This document shows, one piece after another, positions 52,440-61,154 of a stretch of 64,000 bases of DNA (its first letter is position 1; every line of letters starts with the position of its first letter). This stretch comes from Planctomycetota bacterium (GTDB lineage: Bacteria > Planctomycetota > UBA8108 > UBA1146): assembly GCA_016776905.1 (NCBI GenBank), contig JADHSM010000010.1:1-64000 (forward strand). The letters run 5' to 3'. The notes under the pieces were generated by a model that saw only the letters and a program-made list of their open reading frames with translations, was not told the origin of the DNA and did no database searches. Position numbers and translations under genes: made by a program.

Positions 52440-53522
52440 TTAGGAAGTCGAATCAGCAACCGAATGACCATTCACCTGCCGAGCCTCCTCCAAGCGGTTT
52501 TCTGCCACCTGGTAGGCAGCCTCCGCAGGAGTCAGGTTCTCTCTGCGAGAGGTCTCAAAAACTTCCCTCAGTCCATTGTAGATGTTTTCGATCTTCGTCA
52601 CAGCCGTGCGCTCATCGTAACCCTCAGGACGAACTTCAACTGAAACGTTGATGATTCCTCCTGCATTAATGATGAAATCAGGGGCATACAAGATGTCGTG
52701 ATCATGAATCATGGCCGCATGAGACTCTGTCAATAACTGGTTATTGGCGGCTCCTGCAACCACTTTGACTTTCAGCCTCGGAATAGTGTCATCATTGAGA
52801 ATCCCACCGAGAGCACAAGGCATAAAGACATCAGCATCGACATCGTAAATCTCATCTCCATGTGCCACTTCGACACCTGGGAGTGCTGAAAATTCAACGC
52901 AACGATCTTGATTGATATCCGATACGGTGACTCGTGCCCCTAGCATGGAGAGGCAGCGAACGACCTCACCCCCGACTTGACCTAATCCCTGAACTGAATA
53001 GTGAAGCCTATCCAGATGACTGGTTCCAAACTTTTCTTCAGTACATGCAAACAAGCCGCGAATACAGCCACGAGCAGTAAAGGGTGACGGGTTTCCACTC
53101 GATCCTGATTGACGGGAAAGCCCTGTCACATACTTCGTTTCTTTGTGGAGCCATTCCAGTTCCTGAATTCCGATTCCCACATCTTCAGCGGTGATGTAGG
53201 AACCTCCCAGAGTTTCGACAAATCGTCCCATGGCCCTGAATAATTGCTCACTCTTATCTCGATTTTGGTCACCGATGATTACGGCTTTTCCGCCACCCAG
53301 ACCGGTGTTGGCACAGGCACTTTTGTAGGTCATTCCTCTAGAGAGCCTCAAAACATCAGTGATGGCTTCTTCGTCAGTCTTGTAGTTCCACATGCGAAGC
53401 CCACCAAGAGCGGGACCTAATGTGGTGTCATGAACGGCAATGATAGCTCTCAAACCCGAATCAGGGTCGATGCCCATCACTACATTTTCATATCCTTCAG
53501 CTTCTATTCTCTCAATTTTCAT
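52440..53522 (-). CDS. Leucine (branched-chain amino acid) dehydrogenase
   Basis: A 360-residue NAD-dependent dehydrogenase that deaminates leucine, valine and isoleucine to their 2-oxoacids. The substrate region LGPALGGLRMWNY, the catalytic Lys in GLGGGKAVIIGD, TAEDVGIGIQELEWLH, GSSGNPSPFTARG and the Rossmann motif VQGLGQVGGEV all match. The oxoacids it makes would feed a branched-chain 2-oxoacid dehydrogenase such as the one in this window. It lies directly upstream of rnpA on the same strand with a 20-base gap, so it may be co-transcribed with rnpA-yidD. A phenylalanine or valine preference cannot be excluded. Confidence 0.9.
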   Translation of the reverse strand: MKIERIEAEGYENVVMGIDPDSGLRAIIAVHDTTLGPALGGLRMWNYKTDEEAITDVLRLSRGMTYKSACANTGLGGGKAVIIGDQNRDKSEQLFRAMGRFVETLGGSYITAEDVGIGIQELEWLHKETKYVTGLSRQSGSSGNPSPFTARGCIRGLFACTEEKFGTSHLDRLHYSVQGLGQVGGEVVRCLSMLGARVTVSDINQDRCVEFSALPGVEVAHGDEIYDVDADVFMPCALGGILNDDTIPRLKVKVVAGAANNQLLTESHAAMIHDHDILYAPDFIINAGGIINVSVEVRPEGYDERTAVTKIENIYNGLREVFETSRRENLTPAEAAYQVAENRLEEARQVNGHSVADSTS

Positions 53523-53898
53523 GCTTCCCCTTAATCAGTGGAGTAGTTGGAGAGACGACTCAGAGTCGCTTAGCCATGTTGAACCCTATCTTGGGAGAAA
53601 AAGGTTCTCGACGATTCTGTCGGGCAGAAAGGAGCGATAGCGCTCCCTCATGGGATTCAAAACGGTCGAAATGAGAACGATTCTCTCTTCTTCCGGGATT
53701 CTTATCTCTCAATCATCCGTATTGTAACCACACACCAATGATCCCTGAAGTGAATCGAAAACCTCTGAAAAACCGAGTGACCAGTTCACAAGTCCAAATA
53801 GTATATAGTCTTGTGGAAATAAAACGGTCTTTCTGCGGACCTTGCAATCCATCCCCTTAGACGGTAGACCTAGACGTTCCCCTCAATCAGGAGTTCCC
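53523..53898. other. Divergent intergenic region
   Basis: No gene is seen in 376 bases between leucine dehydrogenase (minus) and the LolC-like gene (plus). It contains a small hairpin, GGAGCG/CGCTCC, at 53631-53646 and an AT-rich stretch with TATATAGT near 53802, which could be a -10 element for the plus-strand genes. Confidence 0.4.
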
Positions 53899-55314
53899 TT
53901 GAAATATCATGACGACCTGACACGCAGATATCTGAAACGACGCTGGGCTCCCTGGGCTTCCACCCTTGCAGTCACACTGGGTGTCTTTTCGCTTCTGACA
54001 GTCCTCGCCGTTATGGAAGGATTCAAGGTCGAAATGCGAGAGCGCATTCGTGGAACCCTGTCGCACCTGGTGATCGAAGCCGATCCATTCAGGGGTCTCG
54101 TCGGTGAAGATTCTCTACTGGAGGCGATCCGAACCACTGAAGGTGTCGAGGCTGCGGCTCCGCATGTGACGACTCTCGCACTCTACAAAGTGGGCATCAT
54201 GGATCACTGCGTCCTCAGGGGAATCGATCCTATCCCAGAGTCGAAGGTCTCAGATCTCGCGAGATACATCCTCAGCGATGAGGAAATCGACCTGATGCTC
54301 TCCGATAGATTCTCGATGCTCCCCCCCGACAGAGAACCCTCCACAGCCGAGGAAATCGCACATGTCTTCTCTATCGAGAGACGACGACAGATCATGGGTT
54401 CTCGATTAAATGAAGATCCAGGACCGGGCTTCACTCGCGAATCCCCTCCCCAGGCGATCATCGTGGGCATCGAAGCCTTGAGAAGTTTCCGCCTCCAAAT
54501 GGGAGACGTAGTTCAGATATCCTCATATTCCCCTGTCACTCTGGAACCCTGTTCCGGCAATTTCTTGGTGGTCGGTGCATTTCAATCAGGGGTTTACGAA
54601 CAAGACCTCCGCTGGGCTTACACCAACATTCGGGCTCTCCAAAATACTCTTCAACTCTGGGATGATTCCGCCGAAGACATGCGTATCTCTGGGATATCAA
54701 TAAAACTCGACGATTTCCAAAAAGCTGACGAGATCAGCGATACTCTTCGTAACAAGATTCGTTCACGGATGTCTCTCCCAGAAGATGACCCCAAGTCGAT
54801 CCCAAGTCGTTTAACGAATATTGAGACGTGGGAAGACAAGCGCGCAAATCTCATCAAAGCCGTGGAAATTGAAAAACGTATCATTTCGGTACTGATGCTC
54901 CTCATCGTGGCATTCGCTTCCGGCATGATCTTTTTGATATTGATGTTACTGGTGATAGAAAAAGAACGCGATCTTGGAGTACTGAGAGCTCTCGGAGCCA
55001 CTCGATCCGGCATCGTATTACTCGTTCTGAAGCAGGGGATGTTTCTTTGTACAACCGGTGCCATCCTTGGATTGCTTTCAGGTTGGATTTTCTTGGAAAA
55101 CATCAATGAGTTTCATGACTTCGTATTCAGAATGACCGGTCTCCAATTGTTCCCACCCAATGTTTATTATCTCGAACGAATCCCGGTAGTTCTTAGATAT
55201 CAGGATGTACTTCTCGTTTGTCTACCTACCCTGATCTTTGGCTTTCTCGGGAGCGTTCTTCCCTCGATGCGAGCTGGAAGACAGGACCCGATCAAGGCGC
55301 TCCATCATGAGTGA
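53899..55314 (+). CDS. LolC/LolE-type ABC transporter permease
   Basis: A 471-residue membrane protein of the lipoprotein-release type. One transmembrane helix near the N-terminus (STLAVTLGVFSLLTVLAVME) is followed by a large periplasmic domain (about 60-320) and three C-terminal helices (SVLMLLIVAFASGMIFLILM, a second, and a third near LIFGFLGSVLPSMRAGR). I chose TTG 53899, with AGGAG five bases upstream, over an earlier TTG at 53842. It overlaps the ATPase gene. With LolD it should extract lipoproteins from the inner membrane. A single permease suggests a homodimer (LolF-like) rather than a LolC-LolE pair. Confidence 0.88.
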   Translation: MKYHDDLTRRYLKRRWAPWASTLAVTLGVFSLLTVLAVMEGFKVEMRERIRGTLSHLVIEADPFRGLVGEDSLLEAIRTTEGVEAAAPHVTTLALYKVGIMDHCVLRGIDPIPESKVSDLARYILSDEEIDLMLSDRFSMLPPDREPSTAEEIAHVFSIERRRQIMGSRLNEDPGPGFTRESPPQAIIVGIEALRSFRLQMGDVVQISSYSPVTLEPCSGNFLVVGAFQSGVYEQDLRWAYTNIRALQNTLQLWDDSAEDMRISGISIKLDDFQKADEISDTLRNKIRSRMSLPEDDPKSIPSRLTNIETWEDKRANLIKAVEIEKRIISVLMLLIVAFASGMIFLILMLLVIEKERDLGVLRALGATRSGIVLLVLKQGMFLCTTGAILGLLSGWIFLENINEFHDFVFRMTGLQLFPPNVYYLERIPVVLRYQDVLLVCLPTLIFGFLGSVLPSMRAGRQDPIKALHHE

Positions 55315-56044
55315 TTCCTCAGCTCCACTTCCTGTCGTCAGCGTTCGTAAACTGGAACGGTCATTCCCCCTTGCAAACGGGGAAAAACTGATGGTCTTAA
55401 AAGGGCTCGATCTCCAGATCTACGAAGCTGAAATGGTAGCTATCGTCGGACTCAGCGGAGTAGGAAAAAGTACTCTGCTTCACTGCCTCGGATTACTCGA
55501 TACACCTTCTGGTGGTGAAATCACTTATCGATCCGGAGAAAAAACCTGGAAAACTTCCCAGTTGGATGAAGATGCTCGATGCCAATTGAGGAATCACTTC
55601 ATTGGTTTCGTTTTTCAGTTCTTTCATCTTCTTCCCGATCTCAATGTCCTGGAAAACGTATTGTTACCATCACAAGTCAGCATGACTTCTAAGGCATGGA
55701 ACAAGAATCGCGACGAATTTCATGGCCGTGCAGAATCACTAATTCAACGAGTCGGACTGAGTGGTCGTGAAAAACAAGCTCCAGGAACTCTCTCTGGCGG
55801 AGAGAGACAACGAGTCGCCATCGCGAGAGCCTTAATGCTCTCGCCCCCTTTACTTCTCTGTGATGAACCGACGGGTAATCTGGACTCTCGAACCAGTAAG
55901 AGCATCCATGAACTTTTAAGGGAACTCCACGAAGACTATTCGACTTCGATCCTTGTCGTGACTCATGACCCAGATCTGGCAGCACGTGCAGATAGACGCC
56001 TTCAGATGGTGGATGGTCGATTCGAAGCCGAGAGCACATCCTAA
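55307..56044 (+). CDS. lolD: LolD-type lipoprotein-release ATPase
   Basis: A 245-residue ABC ATPase. Walker [11 protein letters not shown] loop [12 protein letters not shown], signature LSGGERQR, Walker [13 protein letters not shown] and the switch His in VVTHD are all present. ATG 55307 overlaps the permease stop by eight bases, so the two are translated together. The [14 protein letters not shown] segment and the adjacent permease identify the LolD branch. It ends 21 bases from a convergent ATPase gene. Confidence 0.9.
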   Translation: MSDSSAPLPVVSVRKLERSFPLANGEKLMVLKGLDLQIYEAEMVAIVGLSGVGKSTLLHCLGLLDTPSGGEITYRSGEKTWKTSQLDEDARCQLRNHFIGFVFQFFHLLPDLNVLENVLLPSQVSMTSKAWNKNRDEFHGRAESLIQRVGLSGREKQAPGTLSGGERQRVAIARALMLSPPLLLCDEPTGNLDSRTSKSIHELLRELHEDYSTSILVVTHDPDLAARADRRLQMVDGRFEAESTS

Positions 56045-56065
56045 TATCTTATAGACTATTTTTAT

Positions 56066-56698
56066 TCAATCGGACTCTAGCGGCAGCCGAATAACATCCC
56101 AGCCATTCATGGGTTCATGAAGTGCCAATATAAAAGCTCGATCACGCTTTTTTTCCTGCTCGATCAAGTTCAGCATTAAAGATCTGCCTTCGCTGTTCTG
56201 TGAAGAAAAAGGTTCGTCGAGGAGCAGCAATTTCCCCGGTGAGCAAAGTGCCCTCATAAATTCTGCCCTCTGAGATTCCCCCCCGGAGAGCTGATGCGGC
56301 ATACGGTCGAGTAATGGAACCATAGAGAGGGCTTCGGCAAAAGATTCCAGAGATGACTGATTTCTTTCGTCCTGTAATAGATAACATTGTTGCCGAATAG
56401 AGAGGTGCGGCCAAAGACCAGACTGCTGACCTTGCCAACCCAGTCCCCTTTTCCAACCCTCTGTGTGACTTCTCCGATCGTGCTTTCCGTCACTTCTAGG
56501 GAGCTTGAGTAGCACATCCCCACCGGTAGTTTCCAGAAGCCCTGCGATGGCGAGCATGAAACTGCTCTTCCCAGATCCGTTACTTCCCACCAGTGTGAGC
56601 CCACACCCCTCTGACAACGTCAGAGAAAGTGGCCCCAAACTATTCCGTCCTCTTTTAACCGTGAGCGCTTTCACTTCGAGAAGGGGTGATGTCTTCAT
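56066..56698 (-). CDS. ABC transporter ATPase (ferric/thiamine importer type)
   Basis: A 210-residue ATPase, shorter than most. Walker A GSNGSGKSS, signature LSGGESQR, Walker B LLLLDEPFS and the switch His in LALHEP are intact. The C-terminal regulatory domain of longer importer ATPases is missing. It overlaps the permease gene by four bases (ATGA) and ends the six-gene run. With the permease and binding protein upstream it should form a small-solute importer, probably for iron. Confidence 0.82.
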   Translation of the reverse strand: MKTSPLLEVKALTVKRGRNSLGPLSLTLSEGCGLTLVGSNGSGKSSFMLAIAGLLETTGGDVLLKLPRSDGKHDRRSHTEGWKRGLGWQGQQSGLWPHLSIRQQCYLLQDERNQSSLESFAEALSMVPLLDRMPHQLSGGESQRAEFMRALCSPGKLLLLDEPFSSQNSEGRSLMLNLIEQEKKRDRAFILALHEPMNGWDVIRLPLESD

Positions 56699-58194
56699 CT
56701 TTGGCCTTTCCTTCCGAGTGATACTCCTGAAAACAATAATGTGAGCCCTGAACTGAGAATGATCAATGCGAGTGCCAGCCGAGACGCCTGTTCGTCATTC
56801 CTAAAATGGAGCAACTGATGCAACTCCAGTGCTGGAGAAGGGTGCCCAGGTGGCGCCAACAACAGAGTCGATTCCACTTCCCCCAGTATAAGAATCGCTC
56901 CCATGATGCTGGCTGGAATCAGTACCGGCAATGAACGGGGCAAGAAGATACGCCAACATGCAATTTCAGGCTTCACAAATCTTGCCGCATTCGCTTCTTC
57001 TTCCGGAATCATGCTCACTGCCAATATTCCGGCCAGCGCTGACAACGCTCCCAGTTGAACGATGTGTGCCAAGGACAGCAACCAAGGAATGCGGTCCAAA
57101 AACACAGGTGCATGAACACCCCATGTCGAGGCGAGAGACAAGCCCAATAAACTCGCGGGCAAAAACGTGGGAAGACACCAAGCCCATAACGCCCACTTTC
57201 TCTTTGCAACAGCAAGTCGCCAGCAACAAAGCACACTCAAGACAGAGACTAGCAGTGCTCTCTGAATCTCAATAATCCCATCCCACAAAGCTGACAAAAA
57301 CTCGCTTTTCGCTAACTCCACTTCACTGGCTCTAGGCCAAGCGGTGTAGATCAATATCAGAATCAGAGATATCGCAGGGACAACTCTAAGAATCCACCAT
57401 CCACTGGCAAACTTCCATGTGGGCAATCCCGCTGGTGACAAAGTTTTCAAACCCCGCCCCCACCATTGATTTCCAGGCATCAACCATGCCAACAGTGGCC
57501 CCACAATTCCGGCAAGGCCCGCAGATAAAATCCAGCCCGAAAGACCATCTCCAACAGTCAAGCGAGCCATCACTCTTCGAGAAATCGTTTCTATTCCTGC
57601 ATAAGAAGGAATCTCTGCGGCGGGAAGCATCAACAAGAAGAGCAGGAGCATACAAGCCCGACGCCAATTTCGCTGTAGTTGCCATCTCACCTTGAGAGCT
57701 TTCACAGGTGGGAGCAATCGCAATGCCCATTCCTGTTCACGAGGAATCGTCAGCGATAGTCCTAGCAATATCGCGAGTGCGACCGGAGCCCAACGTAATG
57801 ACAACAATATCAATGCGCCAAACTCATCCCTGACTCCCGCGACAAGAAATGAAGATCCAAATGTAGATTGAATTGCAGAAGCGACTGCCGCAGGTGGTGT
57901 GGTGAAGGTGAGAATCAGGAGGGGTACCCAAAGAAATCTCAGACGGCCCGAAGTCACGCCTCTTACTCCGGATATCAACAATGCATCGACCGCTCCAATC
58001 AGAGTGGCCAAAAATGCTGCGGAGATGGCGAGAATCACTGTAGAAATTATTACGGGTATCGAGGTGACAACGCTGGAAAAAGCGACCTCGATGGAACCCA
58101 GTGCGACATCATCCAATACAGCAATGAATACCGGTATGTAGAAACCACAGAGAAGTGGAAGAAGAGGCCAAATCCAGGAAAGCAATCTTCTCAT
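56695..58194 (-). CDS. ABC importer permease with two fused permease halves (FbpB-like)
   Basis: A 499-residue polytopic protein with about a dozen hydrophobic segments. Each half carries an EAA-like cytoplasmic loop, the clearer one being EEEANAARFVKPEIACWRIF followed by PRSLPVLIPAS. Fused double permeases are typical of ferric-iron and related importers. It starts in the TGATG overlap with the binding-protein gene and overlaps the ATPase gene at its end. Confidence 0.82.
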   Translation of the reverse strand: MRRLLSWIWPLLPLLCGFYIPVFIAVLDDVALGSIEVAFSSVVTSIPVIISTVILAISAAFLATLIGAVDALLISGVRGVTSGRLRFLWVPLLILTFTTPPAAVASAIQSTFGSSFLVAGVRDEFGALILLSLRWAPVALAILLGLSLTIPREQEWALRLLPPVKALKVRWQLQRNWRRACMLLLFLLMLPAAEIPSYAGIETISRRVMARLTVGDGLSGWILSAGLAGIVGPLLAWLMPGNQWWGRGLKTLSPAGLPTWKFASGWWILRVVPAISLILILIYTAWPRASEVELAKSEFLSALWDGIIEIQRALLVSVLSVLCCWRLAVAKRKWALWAWCLPTFLPASLLGLSLASTWGVHAPVFLDRIPWLLSLAHIVQLGALSALAGILAVSMIPEEEANAARFVKPEIACWRIFLPRSLPVLIPASIMGAILILGEVESTLLLAPPGHPSPALELHQLLHFRNDEQASRLALALIILSSGLTLLFSGVSLGRKGQR

Positions 58195-59204
58195 CAGCGG
58201 TCCAGCAAATACCTTTCAGCTTCCTGAATAGCCGCAGGAAGAGCGTCAGCGGCATCATCCCAGTCAATAACGAGTGGATCAAGGTCTTCAATACTGAGTC
58301 CACCCACGGGCACTGACGTGCCAGGAATAAGAGGAACTTGCCGACTGCTTGAAGCCGCCAACAACTCTTCAACTCTGGAACTCAGCAACCAGCGGGCCAA
58401 GATCTCTCCCTCTATCGGGTTCGGACTCCCCTTTACCAATGCAATCACATTCGGCAAAAGCACATCTCCATCCGTACTTAAAAAGACCTCGCCAATACTC
58501 TCACCTCTCCGGCGAACCACTTCGATATCATCGGTATCAGTGACACCTATCCATGCCTCTCCTGCGAGTACGCGATCTCGGCTAGCAGAATTTGAAGACA
58601 CCAATTGAACGTCGTTCATCTGGAGCCCCTCTAACAAATTCAGGTAGGATTCCTTACCCTCTATAGATCGGATGATTGCCAAGTGAGAACCCGTTGTACC
58701 GAATCGAGGATCCGCCAAGGCCACTTTGCCCAACCACTGATCCTCTGTGAGTTGCTTCATGGAAACGGGACCGGTCCACTCCCCAGCGGGTGAAGTGGGT
58801 TGTACGGCAAGAACCCTGACGCGCCCGGCGAAGCCACACCACAGTCCTGATTTGTCTTTCCACATCTCGGGGATGGCGGCCCCAAGATCAGATGGCATTT
58901 TTCTAAACAAACCCTCATGTGATAATCTGACAGATCTCAAAGGCTCATTCGACCAGTGCACGTCACAACGTGGACGCTCTCTCTCCGCTCGAAGCCTTTC
59001 AGCAAGGCCTACCGTCTTATTGGCCTCCGTGTCGAAAATGGCATCGACACGAATCCCGGTCTCAGCCTCAAAAAGATCCAAAATTTGTTCGGCATGAACA
59101 CGATCATGAGCGCAATAAATTGTCACAGAAGGTTTGGTATCGCTTTGGCAACTGCTCAGAAAAAAGACCACCGAAATCAGCAATACTCGGACCAAAATGC
59201 TCAT
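58194..59204 (-). CDS. Extracellular solute-binding lipoprotein (ferric-ion-binding type)
   Basis: A 336-residue lipoprotein with signal LISVVFFLSSC and lipid-modified Cys near residue 19. The mature part is a two-lobed binding protein of the FbpA/type 2 family: VTIYCAHDRVHAEQILDLF, FEAETGIRVDAIFDTEANK, CDVHWSNEP and GAAIPEMWKD. It captures the substrate for the downstream permease. Iron is the best guess from family; no metal ligands can be assigned with certainty. Its ATG overlaps the stop of the MacB-type ATPase gene. Confidence 0.85.
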   Translation of the reverse strand: MSILVRVLLISVVFFLSSCQSDTKPSVTIYCAHDRVHAEQILDLFEAETGIRVDAIFDTEANKTVGLAERLRAERERPRCDVHWSNEPLRSVRLSHEGLFRKMPSDLGAAIPEMWKDKSGLWCGFAGRVRVLAVQPTSPAGEWTGPVSMKQLTEDQWLGKVALADPRFGTTGSHLAIIRSIEGKESYLNLLEGLQMNDVQLVSSNSASRDRVLAGEAWIGVTDTDDIEVVRRRGESIGEVFLSTDGDVLLPNVIALVKGSPNPIEGEILARWLLSSRVEELLAASSSRQVPLIPGTSVPVGGLSIEDLDPLVIDWDDAADALPAAIQEAERYLLDR

Positions 59205-59896
59205 CTAGAAGACTCCTTTGACCACCGACCGTCTTTCAGAGTCATGACACGATCGGCTCGATCCGCCACTTCGGTGTCATGAGTCACGAGAACTAAAGTC
59301 GTCTGATACTCTTCCCTTAATCCGGAGAGAAGGTCCAAAATCTGCTGGCCATTTCGGCTATCCAGATTCCCGGTGGGTTCATCGCAGAGTAACAATTGAG
59401 GCTGTTTCACGAGCGCCCTGGCGATGGCCACTCTCTGACGCTCTCCTCCACTGAGTTGAGAAGGGAAATGTTTCACTCGATCAGACAACTGCACTCTTTC
59501 AAGCATCTGCTCGGCGAGGCTCGTCTCCACCTTACCCCTGCGATATTCCAGTGGAAGCCGGACATTATCGAGAGCGTTTCTGTCGCCGAGTAGGTGGAAT
59601 GACTGAAAGACGAATCCCAAAACTTCATTTCGGACTCGAGCTAACTCTTTCTCTGGCAGTGATAGTACATTTTTTCCAGCCAACAAATATTGGCCGCTAT
59701 CCGCTCGATCAAGACAACCCAATATTTGGAGCAGTGTGCTCTTCCCGCTCCCTGATGCTCCAACGATAGCAACAAACTCTCCCGCTTGGATGGAGAGATC
59801 GACATCGTCCAGAGCCTTGACCTGCGAAACACCATCCCCGTAATGACGACGAATCCCCTGCATTTCAACAATGCGTTTTGTATCAACTTGGTTCAA
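59201..59896 (-). CDS. MacB/LolD-type ABC ATPase
   Basis: A 231-residue ATPase with Walker A GASGSGKST, Q loop FVFQSFHLLGDRN, signature LSGGERQR, Walker [13 protein letters not shown] and switch His LVTHD. I chose TTG 59896, which overlaps the permease stop (TTGA) and follows GGAGA; an upstream TTG at 59914 is possible. It belongs to the exporter class that works with MacB/FtsX-type permeases, two of which are encoded just upstream. Its own end overlaps the binding-protein gene. Confidence 0.88.
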   Translation of the reverse strand: MNQVDTKRIVEMQGIRRHYGDGVSQVKALDDVDLSIQAGEFVAIVGASGSGKSTLLQILGCLDRADSGQYLLAGKNVLSLPEKELARVRNEVLGFVFQSFHLLGDRNALDNVRLPLEYRRGKVETSLAEQMLERVQLSDRVKHFPSQLSGGERQRVAIARALVKQPQLLLCDEPTGNLDSRNGQQILDLLSGLREEYQTTLVLVTHDTEVADRADRVMTLKDGRWSKESSR

Positions 59897-61152
59897 ATGT
59901 CTCTCCGTCCACAAAGTACCGGGGCAGGATCAAGCGTTGCCACTCGATATGCCGGAAGGACGGCACTCAACATCGCCGTCACTACGAGAGCGCTTGAAAC
60001 TCCCAGAATCATTTCGAGCGGCAGCCACGCCTCCCATCCCAAGACGGGTTTAACACCCCACTCAATGATAGAAAGCCCTACCCAATATCCAGGGAACAAC
60101 GCCAACAGTGACAACATTCCTGCTTCTAGGAAAACAGGCGTAATGACTTGTGACACCCGGGCTCCCTCGGCTCTTCTCAGAGCGACTTCTTCCATGCTCT
60201 CATCGATCGCTAATAATGAAATGGTCGCTGTCAGTATCAATACAATGGTCAATCCCAATACCCAGATGAAATGCCCCAACCCACTAAACCGATCCACCAT
60301 TTGTAGAATGATCGCTGTCCATTGCTTTTGAACATGTAGGTATACACCCTTGTCATTATCTTCAACCCATTGATCCAGTCGAGACTTCACACCGTCGACT
60401 TTGTCGACAGTATCGACGTCCAAAATGGTAACCGTAGGTTGATCTATTCCTTCTCTCCAAGGCATGTACAAATTCAAAAACTCCAACCTACGGGCAGGAA
60501 TAGAACGAGCACGAGAAGTGGCATCGAAGGAACTCAGATGCTGACGCAGTAGAAGAGGATCACCCACTACTCCGATAATTTCGCAAGTAAATGGGATCCC
60601 AGATCGAATCGAACGAAACCGTCGTCCCATAGCGTACTCCGCTGAAGTGAAAAACTTCAGCGCCAATGCTTCATCGATCGCAACGGGAACGATGCCCTCA
60701 CGATCGTCGGGCCATCGGTCTGACTCTTCCAAGAATCGTCCCGCCAGCATCCCTGAACGGAGAACCGAAAGAAAACCCGGAGTCGTGGCAACCATCGTAT
60801 GTCTCCACGAAATCTCTCCATATGTGGTCAATCCTAAATTCACCAATAACGGGGATATCGTTTCAACCTCAGAACCTAATGCCGTTTTGATGGAAGGGAT
60901 GTCTTGAGAAGTCACAGGAGATCCTTCGGTCACTCTTCCCAAACTCACTGTGCCTAACTCCACCGGGTTGACGAGAGCCAACAGATCTGAACCCAATGCT
61001 TCTAAATCATTACCGATGGCTCGGCGCCCCCCCTCGATGGTGCCCACGATGGCCACAACTGCTGAGAAGCCCAAAGCAAAGGTTAAAGTCACCAAGATTG
61101 AACGCATGGGACTTCGCTGAATCCGAATCATTCCATCCTTCAATAGAGACAT
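59893..61152 (-). CDS. MacB/FtsX-type ABC permease
   Basis: A 419-residue protein with one N-terminal helix (RSILVTLTFALGFSAVVAIV), a periplasmic domain of about 230 residues and three C-terminal helices. The loop after the second helix, DESMEEVALRRAEGAR, is the conserved coupling segment of this family. It lies 2 bases after another permease of the same type. Together with the ATPase it should form a mechanotransmission-type exporter acting on periplasmic or envelope substrates. Confidence 0.85.
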   Translation of the reverse strand: MSLLKDGMIRIQRSPMRSILVTLTFALGFSAVVAIVGTIEGGRRAIGNDLEALGSDLLALVNPVELGTVSLGRVTEGSPVTSQDIPSIKTALGSEVETISPLLVNLGLTTYGEISWRHTMVATTPGFLSVLRSGMLAGRFLEESDRWPDDREGIVPVAIDEALALKFFTSAEYAMGRRFRSIRSGIPFTCEIIGVVGDPLLLRQHLSSFDATSRARSIPARRLEFLNLYMPWREGIDQPTVTILDVDTVDKVDGVKSRLDQWVEDNDKGVYLHVQKQWTAIILQMVDRFSGLGHFIWVLGLTIVLILTATISLLAIDESMEEVALRRAEGARVSQVITPVFLEAGMLSLLALFPGYWVGLSIIEWGVKPVLGWEAWLPLEMILGVSSALVVTAMLSAVLPAYRVATLDPAPVLCGRRDI

Positions 61153-61154
61153 CG

